A DNA stretch of 64,000 nucleotides from Cordylochernes scorpioides (GCA_030710605.1 CP092880.1:1220862-1284861), one strand, 5' to 3'; counted from the stretch's first letter, positions 9,946 through 21,791 are shown. Notes: generated from the letters alone by a model not told the origin. Program-made: numbers and translations.

Positions 9946-11990
9946 CCGCCCCCCTAGGATAGCAGTCTCCTGAAGCTCAAATATATTGACTTATTGTTGA
10001 CAACCTTGACTCCGGCATGACATTTTGTTTCTGTTCGGTGAATGCCAGAGTCAAGGGAATTTTTCACCTCTAAGTTGAAACCTCCTCGAATCCTGCTTTT
10101 GTAGCCTTAAGAAAATTCCAATAGTTTTGATATTAAAATGTTTATGGAAAAAAATAATAATTAAAACTAGATAGATATATATTAAATTAAAGAAATTGAA
10201 CATATTCCATATATTTGATGGCATTTTGGTTAAATATTTTATTTCGTTGTTTCTCGCCTTTAATTCCACATTTAAACGTATTGCTATCTAAACACAACAC
10301 CAAAGTTAAATACCTAAAATATATTATTTATTTCAAACACCTATTTATTATATATTTATATATTTAATTTTAAAAAATTACACTAACAGAGAATTGTAAA
10401 AATAAAATCACACCCATAAAAGATATATTTTTTTAAATCCGAGATTCTATTATTTGTTATTGTCTTTAAATGTTTAGTTTCTCTATTTTTGATAATTTTT
10501 TGATTTTTTTTTAGTTTTTTAATTATTGAAAAATTAAATTTGATTTAAGTTAGCACAATTAAAATTATATTAGATCAGATTTTATAAATTACCATTATAT
10601 ATTTATTTATATTTTAATAGAATATAATTATCATTTTTTCAAAAACGATTAAACATTGAGAGTATATATTATTGTGAAGACACATAAAATAAAGGAGAGT
10701 ATATTAAATAGTTGTTCAATTATATACTAATATATTTATTGACTTTATTTAAATTTTGACCACAACACACAATTCTGGCGATAACTTTATATAGTGAATA
10801 ACTATTTATCTCTTCCTAAATCAAAATTGTTTTTTATCGAATGTTTTGTTCTTAGAGTTTGATATAAAAATATTTATTAATAGATGTATCACACAATTTA
10901 TCAATGTGACTTCATTTTTTAAAATAATAATCTGGAATTTAAAAAGGAATTTTAGATAGGAAATATTTATTAATATACAGCTAATATATGATGAAGAGAA
11001 TTATAAAGCGAAAATATATATTAATATATTTAAAAATTAATAAATATACTTAATATAATTTTTATATATAAATGTTCGTTTATTATAAATTATATTTTTG
11101 AAAAGAAATCCGTAGAAAAGTATTAAATTATATTTTAAAATATATTTTTATAATATATAAATTTATTTTTTATATATAAATGTTCGTATGTTATAAATTA
11201 TATTTTTAAAAATAAATCCGTAGAAAAGTATTAAAGTATATTTTAAAATATATTTTTATAATATATAAATTTATTTTTATATATAAATGCAATGTGTTTT
11301 CACACACACAAATATATTTAAATATATACAACAAATATTTATTATAAAAATTACCCCAAAATTATATCTGTTAAAACTTTTCCAATTTTATTTTAAAAAT
11401 CATTCAACTTTAAATGCATTTCCCCACGATTACTCATTTCATTTCCCTATATTCATATTTACTCTTCTTTATTTTCTCTCTCTTTTTTTTATGCATAAAT
11501 TTTATGTATAAAATATTTGTATACGTTGACCCATAATTTTATATGTTGTAGTCGGGAAATCCCATTGTAAATATATATTTATTATTTTGATATGCCTTGT
11601 ATTATATATATATTGGTTATATTAAACACAAACACACATGGGTTGGTGGTAGAAGTTTGGGAGATTTTTCAACATTGCTGTAATTCGAGAGCCATGTTAA
11701 AAACTTCGTTTGATGTAAATATTTTTGATGTAAAAATAAAACACTTTTAAATAAAACCTTTGGTATTTTATGTAACACATAACATAGTCCTCTATGTGAA
11801 ATGTCCTATGTTCTCTATGTGAATGTATTTTTAAAATATATTTATACTAGCGGCTTCGCCCGGGTTTTACTGGAGTGAAAGTTAGCTTAACGAATATTTG
11901 ATAAAATATATTTTCCGAGCAAACATCCTCTCTCTACTGAATCGAATTTTATGAAGACATATAGACATTTGTTCTGAAAATAGAGCAATC
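9946..11990. other. Very AT-rich gene-free DNA
   Basis: After the lectin gene stop codon the sequence is mostly A and T. It includes two tandem copies of a roughly 110-bp unit at about 11059-11278 (TATATATAAATGTTCGT and AAATCCGTAGAAAAGTATTA). A short CTAGCGGCTTCGCCCGGG fragment near 11848 resembles a repeat end also seen near 41227 and 53930. I see no clear polyadenylation site for the lectin gene and no further gene. Confidence 0.6.
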
Positions 11991-12090
11991 CATACTTAAA
12001 TCATTAGATAGTAAAAAGGCATATATTGAATTGAATAAGAGATTTATTTGCCAATATTATATTCAATCCAATATGTCCCTTCATTTCTTC

Positions 12091-12342
12091 AGGAAGTTTC
12101 TCAGGAGCCTGGGAGCCCAAATCCCAGAGAAGGTCAACTCCAGCGGGGATCATTCTCCCAAGCAAGCTCCTCCAGAATAAGAGTCTGCATCAGAGGAAGA
12201 TGAAGACTTAGAGGAAGAAGTGAAAGAAGAGGAGATTGAAGAGAGCGATGTTGAACTGGATACCTCCCTGGTGGTGGAGGTAGACGTTGATGATCCCTTG
12301 CCAGTGGGGGATGACACCATTGAGGTGTATATGTATATGTGA
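12091..12342 (+). pseudogene. ST13: Hip (HSC70-interacting protein, ST13) fragment, broken
   Basis: Read from 12091, the frame encodes a piece typical of Hip: RKFLRSLGAQIPEKVNSS, then an acidic stretch (SEEDEDLEEEVKEEE), then EESDVELD and DDPLPVGDDTIEV. This corresponds to the region between the N-terminal dimerisation part and the TPRs of the Hsp70 co-chaperone. A TAA at 12178-12180 interrupts the frame after 29 codons, and the reading ends at TGA 12340-12342 with no TPR region following. It has no neighbouring exons and is flanked by truncated repeat sequence on the left. I infer a decayed retrocopy fragment, though a lone exon of a decayed gene cannot be excluded. Confidence 0.68.
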
Positions 12343-12911
12343 ATCGATTCAGTAGAGATTGGATATTTGCTGGTAATTTTATGGATTTTTATAAAGATAT
12401 TTATAAATATATATTGACATTTATAGAGAGAGCGATACACTGTGATCTCAGTCTTTTGGCTGATATTTTATATATAGAGATGACCTGGCTTCGTGTCTTC
12501 TGCTCGAGTGAATGTTTTGCTGTTAGAATTTCGTTTCAGCATACTAAAATTGAACTGGTTACGCCCGTGGTCTGCTTTATGGAATTTCCCCCTGAATAAT
12601 TGTGTATCTGATAATCAAAATATGATACAGAAATATTGTCATAATCATTTTCTGATTAAAAAACAACTATTTTTGCCCAGAACTTGGTCAATTTTTATTT
12701 TTATTGACTAAAAATGCGACAATAAACTCTTACAGAATTTTCTCCAAGTTCTGTTAAAATTTCAGCCAGATTATGTACCAATTGTGGATTTGTATAGCCG
12801 ACAAACCTATATATAATGGAACAGTTATAAATTTTAATTTGTATTAAAATAATTATATATATTTCTAAAAAATAAAAAGAAACACATAGAGAATAATTAT
12901 GTCATTTCAGC

Positions 12912-13169
12912 GAACTTTATGGACCACATATCAGCTCGACGGTGGCGCTCTAGTGGCAGAAGTTGGAACTAAAATTATCTAATATTATTTGCGCCCCGTT
13001 TAAAGTGGTTTCGCGTGTGTGGGGTTGATAATTCTGAATGAACAATTAGCGGAGTGACCTCAGACTCAATTTTCCCTTTAAATAGGGCTTGAATAATATA
13101 AATACTTTTTAGTTCCCACTTCTGCCACTCGAGCGCCACGGTCGAAGTCGTATTTAGTCCATAAAGTTT
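12912..13169. mobile_element. Fold-back element with about 60-bp inverted arms
   Basis: AACTTTATGGACCACATA and GTGGCGCTCTAGTGGCAGAA on the left are mirrored on the right as the reverse complement (TTCTGCCACTCGAGCGCCAC and TCCATAAAGTT). The centre of about 140 bases has no coding capacity. This is the form of a non-autonomous DNA transposon. Confidence 0.7.
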
Positions 13170-14573
13170 ATTAAAATGATCAAAAGTGAGTGTGCAAGAG
13201 CGCTAAATAATTACAATAAAAAAGGAACAGCAGATGTAAATCTTGGCGTTAAAAACTATAACTATAGGCCGTTTAGCGAACCTATCTGCAAAACACGTAA
13301 ATTAAGTTCGTTTTTTTTTTGTTATCAAAAAGGAAAAAATATATATATATTATAAACACTTATTTTTATTATTTTAAAATGTATTTTAATTATATTATAT
13401 AAATATATTCATTAAATATAAATAAAACGATTACATTTTCATTTTAGTTTTAAAATCTGCGTTAAAAACGATAAACAGTTTCAAATTACGTCACTAGATG
13501 GCGATAGTAGCTTGACCGCTGTTAATGAGAACTTTTGTAAGCGTTTTAACATTGGTTTTACAGTCAAATTTTTTATTTGGATTTGCTTGTTAGACAAGCA
13601 TTTTTCACAATTAACCGATTTTCAAAAAATAAATTTATGAACAAACGTGTGAGATTGTTAACACACAGGTTGTCCTCCATATAAGGAAATTGTCTCAATT
13701 TCGAAGTTTTAGTGATTTCCCTGAGATCATATCCATTAAAACATAGGTACGTAGATGTGCGAAAAGGAACCTCTCCCTTTAAAAATAGGCATTGAACAAG
13801 AGCAAAGGGTATGTTAGCCGTATTGTGGATGTGTATAACCGACAAACATACATACACTGACTTTTCTATATATATAGGGACAGGGATAAATCTAAATATT
13901 TTCCTATATGTAACATTTTATAAGTTGCGAAAACCTTTTAATTAATATTTAACGATTATTACAATTATTTTATTTCCAAAGCGCTATATCCCACAAGGGA
14001 TACTTTCGCCAAACAAGGAGAAAAGCTTATTTACATAAGTTATTTACATTATTCAACGCATGAAAACATTAGAGATCCAGATTTTGTAGAAAATTTAGAA
14101 TGTATTTACAAAATGAATTGAACTTTAAATATGATTTTTTTATCGGAAATCAAAACGATTAAAAGTGTATAAAAATGACATACTCTCTGATTGTCATTGA
14201 CAACGCTTTGTTGGCTTGAGACTTAAAGCAGTAATATCTATGTCACACTACCTCAAGTTATCTCGACAACACTTTCCCCCAAAATAAAGGAAAATCCACA
14301 GTTTAAATGAGGTTAAATGCGCTCACTATTTTAATCTAACTCTGACTACTGGAAACGTCTTGCTCTGACATGAGCATCCAATATTAGAACTCTCAGCCAA
14401 GACCATCAGTAATGCTAATAGGAACATTTTATCTCCAAACTCTTCATCTGGCCACCACCGTATCCTACAACCACCACTCCTCCAGGCTCTAGGAGTCGTG
14501 GGCGACTGCCGTTTCCTGCGGCCCCCTGATCTGCAGAGCTGGATCTTCGGGCATTGACAAATATTACTATTAC

Positions 14574-14993
14574 GGGTTATCACACAAAAAACAATAAACT
14601 AGGGCCTACAGTAAGAGTAACTTAAACACAGAAAGGCGTACACTCAAAAGTACAACACCAACAACAAAAAGGGGGTAAATAAAAAAAACACGATTTGTTA
14701 AATAAAATAAAAACAGTACTTATCTTTTATTTGCAACGTTGATGAGGAGCGGACCGGGGTTACACAGGTATGCGAGGAGCACCAGACAAGCACACAGAGA
14801 ACGCTATAAACGTCTCCACTCGAACACCACTCCACGACTCCTCGCATTCCGTTTCAACCCTCTTTTATGTACAAACATGGCCATATTCGTCCAATGAGAA
14901 GGCGTGGAAGATCCGTTCACTTAACAAATAAACAACATTCTTCTCGCATAACTGAAAAGATTGGAACTGCTATGTTTGTTAAATAATTTGACA
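14574..14993 (-). mobile_element. Solo LTR, copy 1
   Basis: On the minus strand the segment opens TGTCAAATTATTTAACAAAC. It has a TATA-like ACATAAAAG after GGCCATGTTTGT and a polyadenylation signal AATAAAAGATAAG, and closes near TTTTGTGTGATAACC. The same order recurs on the plus strand at 42717-43152. No internal retroelement coding region is next to either copy, so both look like solo LTRs. Confidence 0.7.
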
Positions 14994-15970
14994 GCATCAC
15001 CTGGAGGATAACGTCCTGGCAATCATGGCATCTTCCAAGACCCGCAGCTACAAGCACTTCCTGGGCCTGGAAATGCGAAGTGTCCAAGAAGACCTCGTCT
15101 GGAGGAGGACCATATCAAGGTGGTGGAGCCTCCCTAGCTCCTCATTGTACATTCCCATCATTTATTCATTTTTATTATCATTATTATTATTCTTTTTTTT
15201 TTGTAAAAATTGACTGATTGTCAATAAAATCATTTCAAATGTCTCCATCTAGCCATGGATGCCTTCTTGCAAGCCTACCAAGGAGGTCCAGCATTCAAGA
15301 GAACATCCTACTCAACTATCTCTGCAGCAAATATAGCGTTCCCCAGACCGCCGTGGCTGTGAATTGAATGAGACGCTATAGGAGTCCACAGGAGACCTAG
15401 CCCTGTGTATTTCCCTCCTCTCTGCAATTAGGTCTTATTCACTCACTATTCTATTAAGCGAAAATCGTTTATTCGTTAAAGGAATAAAGCATCAGGTTGT
15501 CTTAAAAGTGCATAAACATATTATGATTAATATTTTGCAAATGTTTACCAACTTTTGGGACAACCTTGTAATTCTGAAACTTGGTCCACCTGCTGATTGA
15601 CCACCCTTGATATAGAACATCAGAGATTAAATCATTCTTCTATAAGAATTCTTTTATAATTTACCATGGTTATATTTAGGACAAATTTATAAAAGTAAAA
15701 ACTTAAAATGGGAGGCAACACCTATAAGGCTAAAACAATAAAATTACATACAAACATCTCACAATAACCTTAGATAATATTTATACATGTCCCAACCTTA
15801 CGAACTAAAAGGTTACCATATATATGTTTTAAACAACACGCATGGTAATATAGTCAAAAAACAAAAACAACAGATTAATATTCTTCACTGAAATATTCTG
15901 CAATTACTTAGTTTCAACAACTTTCTGCATAAATTAAACAATCTCTGTTTTTAATTTAGGCAATTGCGGT
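14994..15970. other. Intergenic DNA with a small mariner-type MITE fragment
   Basis: At 15493-15570 a fragment of a mariner-type inverted repeat ends ACTTTTGGGACAACCTTGTA; a fuller copy lies at 62159-62280. An open stretch from 15025 (MASSKTRSYKHF) stops after 62 codons and is followed by AATAAA, but nothing in it is recognisable. Confidence 0.45.
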
Positions 15971-15973
15971 GTT

Positions 15974-16133
15974 TAAGTTTAAAACATCAGGCGTTCCCAG
16001 GTGAAGTTTCTTTTCAAAAAAATAATTCACAAATTATCCCAAAAGAAAAGCATTCGTGCCCGAAAGCTAGATATTTGTGAATTAAACTTTAAAAAAATAA
16101 ACTTTACCTGGAAGCCCCTGATGTTTTAAACTT
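15974..16133. mobile_element. 160-bp inverted-repeat MITE
   Basis: AAGTTTAAAACATCAGGCG at the left end is mirrored by CCCCTGATGTTTTAAACTT at the right end. The arms extend inward (CCAGGTGAAGTTT / AAACTTTACCTGG) around a short non-coding centre. Confidence 0.75.
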
Positions 16134-16164
16134 AACATTAAAAAAGGGATTATTTCACTGAGTA

Positions 16165-16405
16165 GCGGAGGTGTATTCTGTGTTGGTTGTTGGGTTCTGC
16201 GCTGCCTGGAGTACAGGAGCTCCATTTATTATTTCTTCCTGTGGTGAATCTGTATAAGACCCCTGGTCTTAATAAAGCTGTGTGTGTATACTGTGTTGGG
16301 TGCTGCGCTTCCTGGAGAACAGGAGCTCCATCTATTATTTCTTCCTGTGGTGAATCTGTATAAGACCGGTGGTCTTAATAAAGCTGTATGTGTATACTGT
16401 GTCGG
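16165..16405 (-). repeat. Two tandem units of the AAGACCACCGGTCTT repeat family
   Basis: Two units carry AGGAGCTCCAT(T/C)TATTATT, CTTCCTGTGGTGAATCTGTA and TAAGACC...GGTCTTAATAAAG. The same unit, reversed, forms the 10-copy array at 21976-22860 and singles near 19285 and 25100. Confidence 0.75.
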
Positions 16406-16999
16406 TATATAAGAATGTAATATAAATATCTCTCTTACTAAAGTTGTTTTTTCAAAATTTATTTTATTTTGAACTTTTTCGGGTTTTTCTCATTTTCCCA
16501 TCTGAAGTTGAACTAAACGGAAGATACAATGTAGAAAGAACATATATTACCATTCACTATTCATCCTTTCATACTTCATCCCTAAGGATAGAAATAATCG
16601 TTATTTCTCCTTAAAATAAATTTCGATTTTTCGTTCAAAAGAAACACATGCGGGATAATTTTCAGATGTCGTTCTACAATCATAAGCCGCATTATAGTGT
16701 AGAATGAACATATATGTGAAAAAGGGACAATAAAATCCAGGTAACAACTTTCTTTTAATTTTGTTTTTTTTTGCATACTTTCGAGCAAATTTTCTCCTCC
16801 TCGACGGGCAAATACTTCTATGTACAATATCAAGATGAACCTTTTGCAAAAACAATGGAAACAATGTGTTATTGGCCTTATGTAACTTTTGTTTACATAT
16901 ATGCACAATACACACACAATATAATGTTTTGAAAATAGAGCAATCCATATTTAAATCATTAGATAATAAAAATACATATATTGGATTTAATAAAATATT

Positions 17000-17138
17000 G
17001 GGGGTCGGTGGAAGGCTGATTAAACCGTTTGGTTTTAGACCACTAGGACCCGGGTTCGATTCCCGCATTGGACACTTTTTTTATGTTTAAAAAAAAAATG
17101 CTCCAATGGCCCCCGATTCTTGCAAAAGTCCAACCCCA
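17000..17138 (+). mobile_element. tRNA-derived SINE (5' part, interrupted)
   Basis: The head has a B box (GGTTCGATTCC at 17053-17063) and an A-box-like GTCGGTGGAAGG about 50 bases upstream, as in tRNA-derived pol III promoters. The text up to AAAAGTCCAACCCCA is shared with the complete copy at 52537-52847. The rest of the SINE is missing because a Penelope-like element begins here. Confidence 0.75.
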
Positions 17139-18265
17139 ATTACATTCGAAAAAGAAAACAATGGTTCCTTGGCATTCTTGGATATCATGATCACAAGACA
17201 AAATTATAGGTATATTACCAACGTATACTATAAGCCCTCCTTCCATCCCTCCTATATACACTATACCTCATACTGCCCCCTTAGCCATAAAATTAATACG
17301 GTCAAAACCCTCTCAAAACGTATTTTTACTCACTGTTCAACATCTGAATTTAAACATACAGAAACCCAGATCGTGATTAATCACCTAATGAACTCAGGAT
17401 ACCCCAGAAACTTCATTCTCCGACACTTTTACAATCCACAACAGCAGCTAAGCAGTCAGACTTATAGATCGACTTGCATCATCCCTTACTCTGCCCATAG
17501 TGTCAACATATCCAGATACTTAAAAAACAAACACGGAATACGTACCTTCTATACCAACAATCCTAAATTAGAAACAATAGTTAGAAACCCCATCACCAGA
17601 AATAGTTTTCCCATTACCCTGCCATACTTTACAAACTCCGTATATTCCTTAAAATGCTCAGATTGCAATAGTTTGTATATAGGAGAAACAGGCCGTAGAA
17701 TTAAAGATAGGATAGATGAACACCATAGAAACATCAGAAATAGTGAACCTAGATCCCTTATAGTACAACACATTAGACAGACAGGACACTCTTTCGATAC
17801 TTCTCAACCACAGGCATATTACTCAGGAATCACGAACAAATACAGAAGGTTGGTCGTCGAGGCGTTGCTCTCTTTAAGACATAACAGTATTAACAGACAT
17901 ATAGACATCCCCGATATATACAATGCAATATTGCCATAGTGTACCTTAGGTGACCATTGCTAGAGCGTTTTATTTTATTTTATTTTGGATCGTTTTACTA
18001 TTGCAGTCTTAAATTCAACCGTATCCTTTTGTACAACTATTTTTGATTTTACTTCTTAGCATACTCAGAACACGCAGCTTTCTCTTATTTTTACTTTTTC
18101 ACCAATTATGTTAATATGTTTATAGTTTTCTTGTATATATGCTAATTTTCTCAATATGGATATGTATATAAGATGCACTTTTACTCAGATATGTTGTCCT
18201 GTAGAAGGGTTGATAACCCGAAAGCTCGCCCATATTAAAATCTTTAAGAAACGCATCCTCGCATG
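17137..18265 (+). mobile_element. Penelope-like retroelement, 5'-truncated
   Basis: A long frame runs to TAG at 17937-17939. Its first 60 residues (GSLAFLDIMITR, YYKPSFHPSYIHYTS) match the C-terminal part of Penelope reverse transcriptases. Residues 175-215 form a GIY-YIG endonuclease core (CSDCNSLYIGETGRRIKDRI). Only the end of the reverse transcriptase is present and its catalytic motifs are missing, so this copy cannot move by itself. The 3' end carries AACCCGAAAGCTCGC, also present in a relic at 23800-23890. The ATG at 17106 belongs to the SINE into which the element is inserted. The endonuclease frame is uninterrupted, suggesting a fairly young insertion. Confidence 0.85.
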
Positions 18266-20100
18266 CCTTGAACTCTTATACTTACATTATTCAGAGGATT
18301 TCATCTCTTTTTATATTTTATATTTGCCATTATATTTAATATTTAAGACTAAATATATTTAGTGAAATAAACGAGAATAGAAAACCTCTTCGAAATTATT
18401 TTGATTGTTATATTGTGTTTACAAATACAACGTAGTAGAACGGTCTGGAGAACAATTTGGCGAAACCGCTGAGAGGGTTCCCCACTGATGAGCTAAGTCA
18501 TTTCTTCAAAATATTCCATCATCGCAGTAAGGTCTATAAAATAATATTTGATAAAAAGAAACATTAGTGTCAGAATGTATTAAATTAATGGATAGGCGAC
18601 AGTATAATATTGAATATGTTGTTGTTTTTTAAACTCTGCCGCAGCTGAATGTCGTGTGTACCAGGTTGGAAGAGGTACTAAAGTTCCTCGGTCCTGCTGA
18701 GTCGTTTTTCTTCATTCAATTCCCCGACCGGCAAAATTGGACCACCTTTACGGCCAGCGGCATTCTAAGCTCTCTCGCTGGACGTCCATTTAATTTGAGC
18801 CCAACTGCCGCATGGGACTCATTCCGCCGGCTGCTTCGTAAATCTGCGGTTTGTCCCCCTTGAGACATGTCCCTCTACACTTGTCTTCGTGTCGCCTCCT
18901 GGTGTTCAATGTCGGACCTGGTTTTGGCCGTAGTACTGAATTTTTGATAATGTAGTTTGTTGTTGTTGTTGTCGTGTCCAATGAAGAGCCTCAGATGTCT
19001 CCATTCATCTCTATCACAGCATTCGCTCTTCATTGGAAAATAGGTGCCGTTGCCACGTTAGTCACCTTGGACCAGAATTTGGTCAAATATTCCAAGGGTC
19101 CAGGGGGGACCACAGGGATTTGGTAAAGTTAATTTGGCCTATGCGGTAGCGGACAGTGGCATTCTACAGGGAAGAGCAACCTAGGCTTCTTAAACTTCCT
19201 AGCGTATCTGTCATAGCTCGGACCTGACAATACGAACTTTCAGTTATAATGGTATGAATATCAATCAGTATTCACACACAGTTTCATTAAAACCACCGGT
19301 CTTATACAGATTCACCACAGGAAGAAAGGAATCATAGATGGAGCTCCTATACTCTAGAACCCAACAACAGCCTCCAGGTCTGACCCATGTCCAATGGCCC
19401 CACGTTCCTTCGTGCATACGTCATGGTTAGCGTATCACTGAACAGGCGAGTGTGGAATCAGCCACGTTCTAGTCTTCCCTTTCCTCATCTAAATAAACCA
19501 CGACATTCGGCGATTCTATTAATCTCCTCCGAACGGTGACTGCGGCCTTGTAGAATTTATATAAACCAAAGACCTTGATCAATCGTCATTGCATTCATCC
19601 AGTTATATATTGGTTGACTATCGGATTGAGACAAGAGTTTCCCTTCCTGTTTCTCCAGGCAAAAGTAACCAAATATTATATGCGTGATTTCATTTTATGT
19701 TCTGCTATTACAATCAGTATTCATGGAAAGCCATATTCTCTTATCACTAAGGATTTACATGGCTGGTAAACATTTGATAGCACATCAGTTTCGCACATCG
19801 TGTGTTGTTTAGTGGCCTCTGTCAGTATCTCATTCTCCTTAGTTATCAGCTGACAATATTCTTGACCTCTCCGGGATTCCGTTCTATGGCTAGCCTTTTG
19901 ATGGTATCGTTGGGTCTTCTCCTTTCAAGCGAGCAAAAACTAGTTTCTTGATCAAATTTATCGGCGAACTTTCTCTTTCAAGATTTACTTCTAATTTAAG
20001 CCTTTATAAGACGGATAACTTTATAAATGGATTAGGAATTCGCTAAAGTCCTAATTATTATATTAATTTCTATAACACAAAGTTATATGCCTTATATATA
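18266..20100. other. Gene-free DNA with dispersed repeats
   Basis: A copy of the GGCGAAACCGCTG / CCACTGATGAGC repeat family lies at about 18455-18540 and one unit of the AAGACCACCGGTCTT family at about 19270-19370 (minus orientation relative to 16165). No reading frame looks like a gene. Confidence 0.5.
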
Positions 20101-20107
20101 ATTACAC

Positions 20108-20512
20108 TCATGGACAAAACTTAAGAAAACTCGCCGGTTGTCTTTTTTTTTTTTTTTGAAGGAGACAGAGGTTGTTCACGCTTGGTTATCTCGTGTGTCT
20201 TCAATAAAGGTCCCTGTAATATCTTTCAGAGTTATTGTCTGAATCCCGATATACATGCTAAAAGGTACAACTTCCTTGAGTTTTGTCCATGAGTGTATAT
20301 TGGTTTTCAACAAAGGTCACTGTAATATCTTTCAGAGTTATTGTCTGAATCCAGATATACATGTTAAAAGGTACAACTTCCTTGAGTTTTGTCCATGAGT
20401 GTATATTGGTTTTCAACAAAGGTCACTGTAATATCTTTCAGAGTTATTGTCTGAATCCAGATATACATTCTAAAAGGTACAACTTCCTTAAGTTTGGTCC
20501 ATGAGTGTACAA
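20108..20512 (+). mobile_element. CTCATGGACAAAAC MITE with its 3' half triplicated (106-bp unit)
   Basis: The element begins ACTCATGGACAAAACTTAAG and ends GTCCATGAGTGTA. After the first end at 20291-20297, the segment from GGTTTTCAACAAAGGTCAC to TTGTCCATGAGTGTATATT is repeated twice more with a period of 106 bases. This is a 3-copy tandem of the same half-element that makes the 118-bp satellite at the right edge. Confidence 0.85.
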
Positions 20513-20514
20513 GT

Positions 20515-20700
20515 GTGCCAGAGCCCCGTTTGATTATTTGCACTTAAGGAGTTGAGTTTCTGCGTGTATCGGGGTGTCACACACACACATTGTAACATTT
20601 TTTTCTCTTCAGAAAAAAAAAAGCCTTTTGCGGGATTGGATCCCGGGTCTTGACTGTCAAAAATAGACAATTTATACCATTCCTCCTTCTCCACCGACAT
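20515..20700 (-). mobile_element. tRNA-derived SINE relic
   Basis: Reading the minus strand, ATGTCGGTGGAGAAGG is followed by a B-box relic (GGGATCCAATCCC), a poly-A stretch and AATCAAACGGGGCTCTGGCA. The order matches the SINE at 52537-52847 with substantial divergence. Confidence 0.65.
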
Positions 20701-20737
20701 GAATGTTTATCATAATTATAATTAATTATCATTTCTT

Positions 20738-20986
20738 TAAAAAATAGACACTTCGGCCAGTTGGAGGTTTTTATTTTCTCAATGTTTCAATAAAAATGTT
20801 TTCTCTTCGTCCGGAGAAATAAATACAAATAAAGCATTTGGAAAGGCGTTAAAATTCAGAACAATTTTTAGCGCCTTGCAAGATTCTTTATCTTCATTCA
20901 TTTCTCCTGACGAAGACAAAAGATTTTTGTTGAAACGTTGAGAAAATAAAAAACTCCAACTGGCCGAAGTGTCTATTTTTTAAAGA
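20738..20986. mobile_element. Fold-back element with a hammerhead-like core in each arm
   Basis: The ends are AGACACTTCGGCCAGTTGGAG and its reverse complement (about 28 bases or more). Each arm contains the same internal motif: on the plus strand at 20901-20945, and on the minus strand in the left arm with one core change (CGGACGA for CTGACGA). The element has no coding capacity. It looks like two head-to-head copies of a ribozyme-bearing repeat end. Confidence 0.8.
20901..20945 (+). ncRNA. Hammerhead-ribozyme-like core
   Basis: CTGACGA (20907-20913) is followed by an ACAAAA/TTTTGT hairpin, GAAA (20932-20935), a minimal CG stem III and a cleavage triplet GUU (20937-20939). Stem I pairs TTTCTC (20901-20906) with GAGAAA (20940-20945). 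An unpaired A after CTGACGA is a departure from the canonical form. Such minimal type I hammerheads with tiny stem III are known from Penelope-like elements; activity here is inference. Confidence 0.55.
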
Positions 20987-21454
20987 AATATGAATGCCGG
21001 CCAGACAACGTCTATCTTCAAGATAATTAATTATCAATTGTACATAATATATGACAATTAGCTGTTATTGGAATAGCTTACAAATATAGGAAGGTTGAAA
21101 CTATGGCAGTATCTCCTCCCAAACCTGACTCTCTATTCTGTCAAAGTTTTATCCTCATAGATCAAGTATAGTGGAAACACAACAAATGTATGTACAAACA
21201 AACAAACATTTTTTATCATTTATATCGCAGTAAGGACAGTAGAAGTTTGTATTATGTATAAAAGAAACATTCGTGCTTTTAAATCCTTTCATTTTATATG
21301 TATAGATGGCGCGTTATTGCTTTGTGTTAATTAATGCCTAACTGGCCTTGTCTTTATTGTTTACGGAAGAGCATTGCTCGATGCAAATATTTGAATGTAA
21401 TTCTACTGTCCTATAAGCTTATGTCCATAGTTTACTTGAAAACCATTTCTGAGA

Positions 21455-21660
21455 TTCCATCCTTCAGTGCTGCGTATATAAGCAGAATCGTCCAATACAG
21501 TATTAGAGCTCTGAGAAGCGGTGGATTATATTGGCGAAACCGCTGGGAGGGTTCACCACTGATAAGCCAAGCCCTCCCAATATATTTTTTCGTCGCAGTA
21601 AGGGCAGTAGAAGTTTGTATTATGTATAAAAGAAACATTCGTGCTTTTAAATCATTTCAT
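21455..21660 (+). repeat. Member of the CCACTGAT(G/A)AGCCAAGCCCT dispersed family
   Basis: The unit contains ACAGTATTAGAGCTCTGAG, GGCGAAACCGCTGGGAGGGT, a TGATAAGCC motif and CGCAGTAAGGGCAGTAGAAG. Related copies lie at about 5560-5650, 18455-18545, 34905-35050, 51250-51600, 56226-56275, 61790-61900 and 62345-62415. No protein or clear terminal repeats are seen. Confidence 0.65.
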
Positions 21661-21791
21661 TTTATATTTATATTTATGTGAAAAAATAAAATAAAAAAGG
21701 TGTTGATATCAAAAACAAATGAGACTTATCCTGACCACTAACATGACACTCTGGACCAAAAGCTTTTTGGTCGCAGAGATACAACCTGCAC

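Noticed and set aside
12430-12600. Possible small nuclear or nucleolar RNA (CTCAGTCTTTTGGCTGATATTTT)
   Set aside because: Superficial similarity only; no Sm site, no C/D box pairing and no conserved stems.
18190-18240. TTGATAACCCGAAAGC at the Penelope 3' end as a hammerhead
   Set aside because: Lacks CUGANGA and a cleavage triplet; the relic at 23800 shows the segment varies freely where the core would be.
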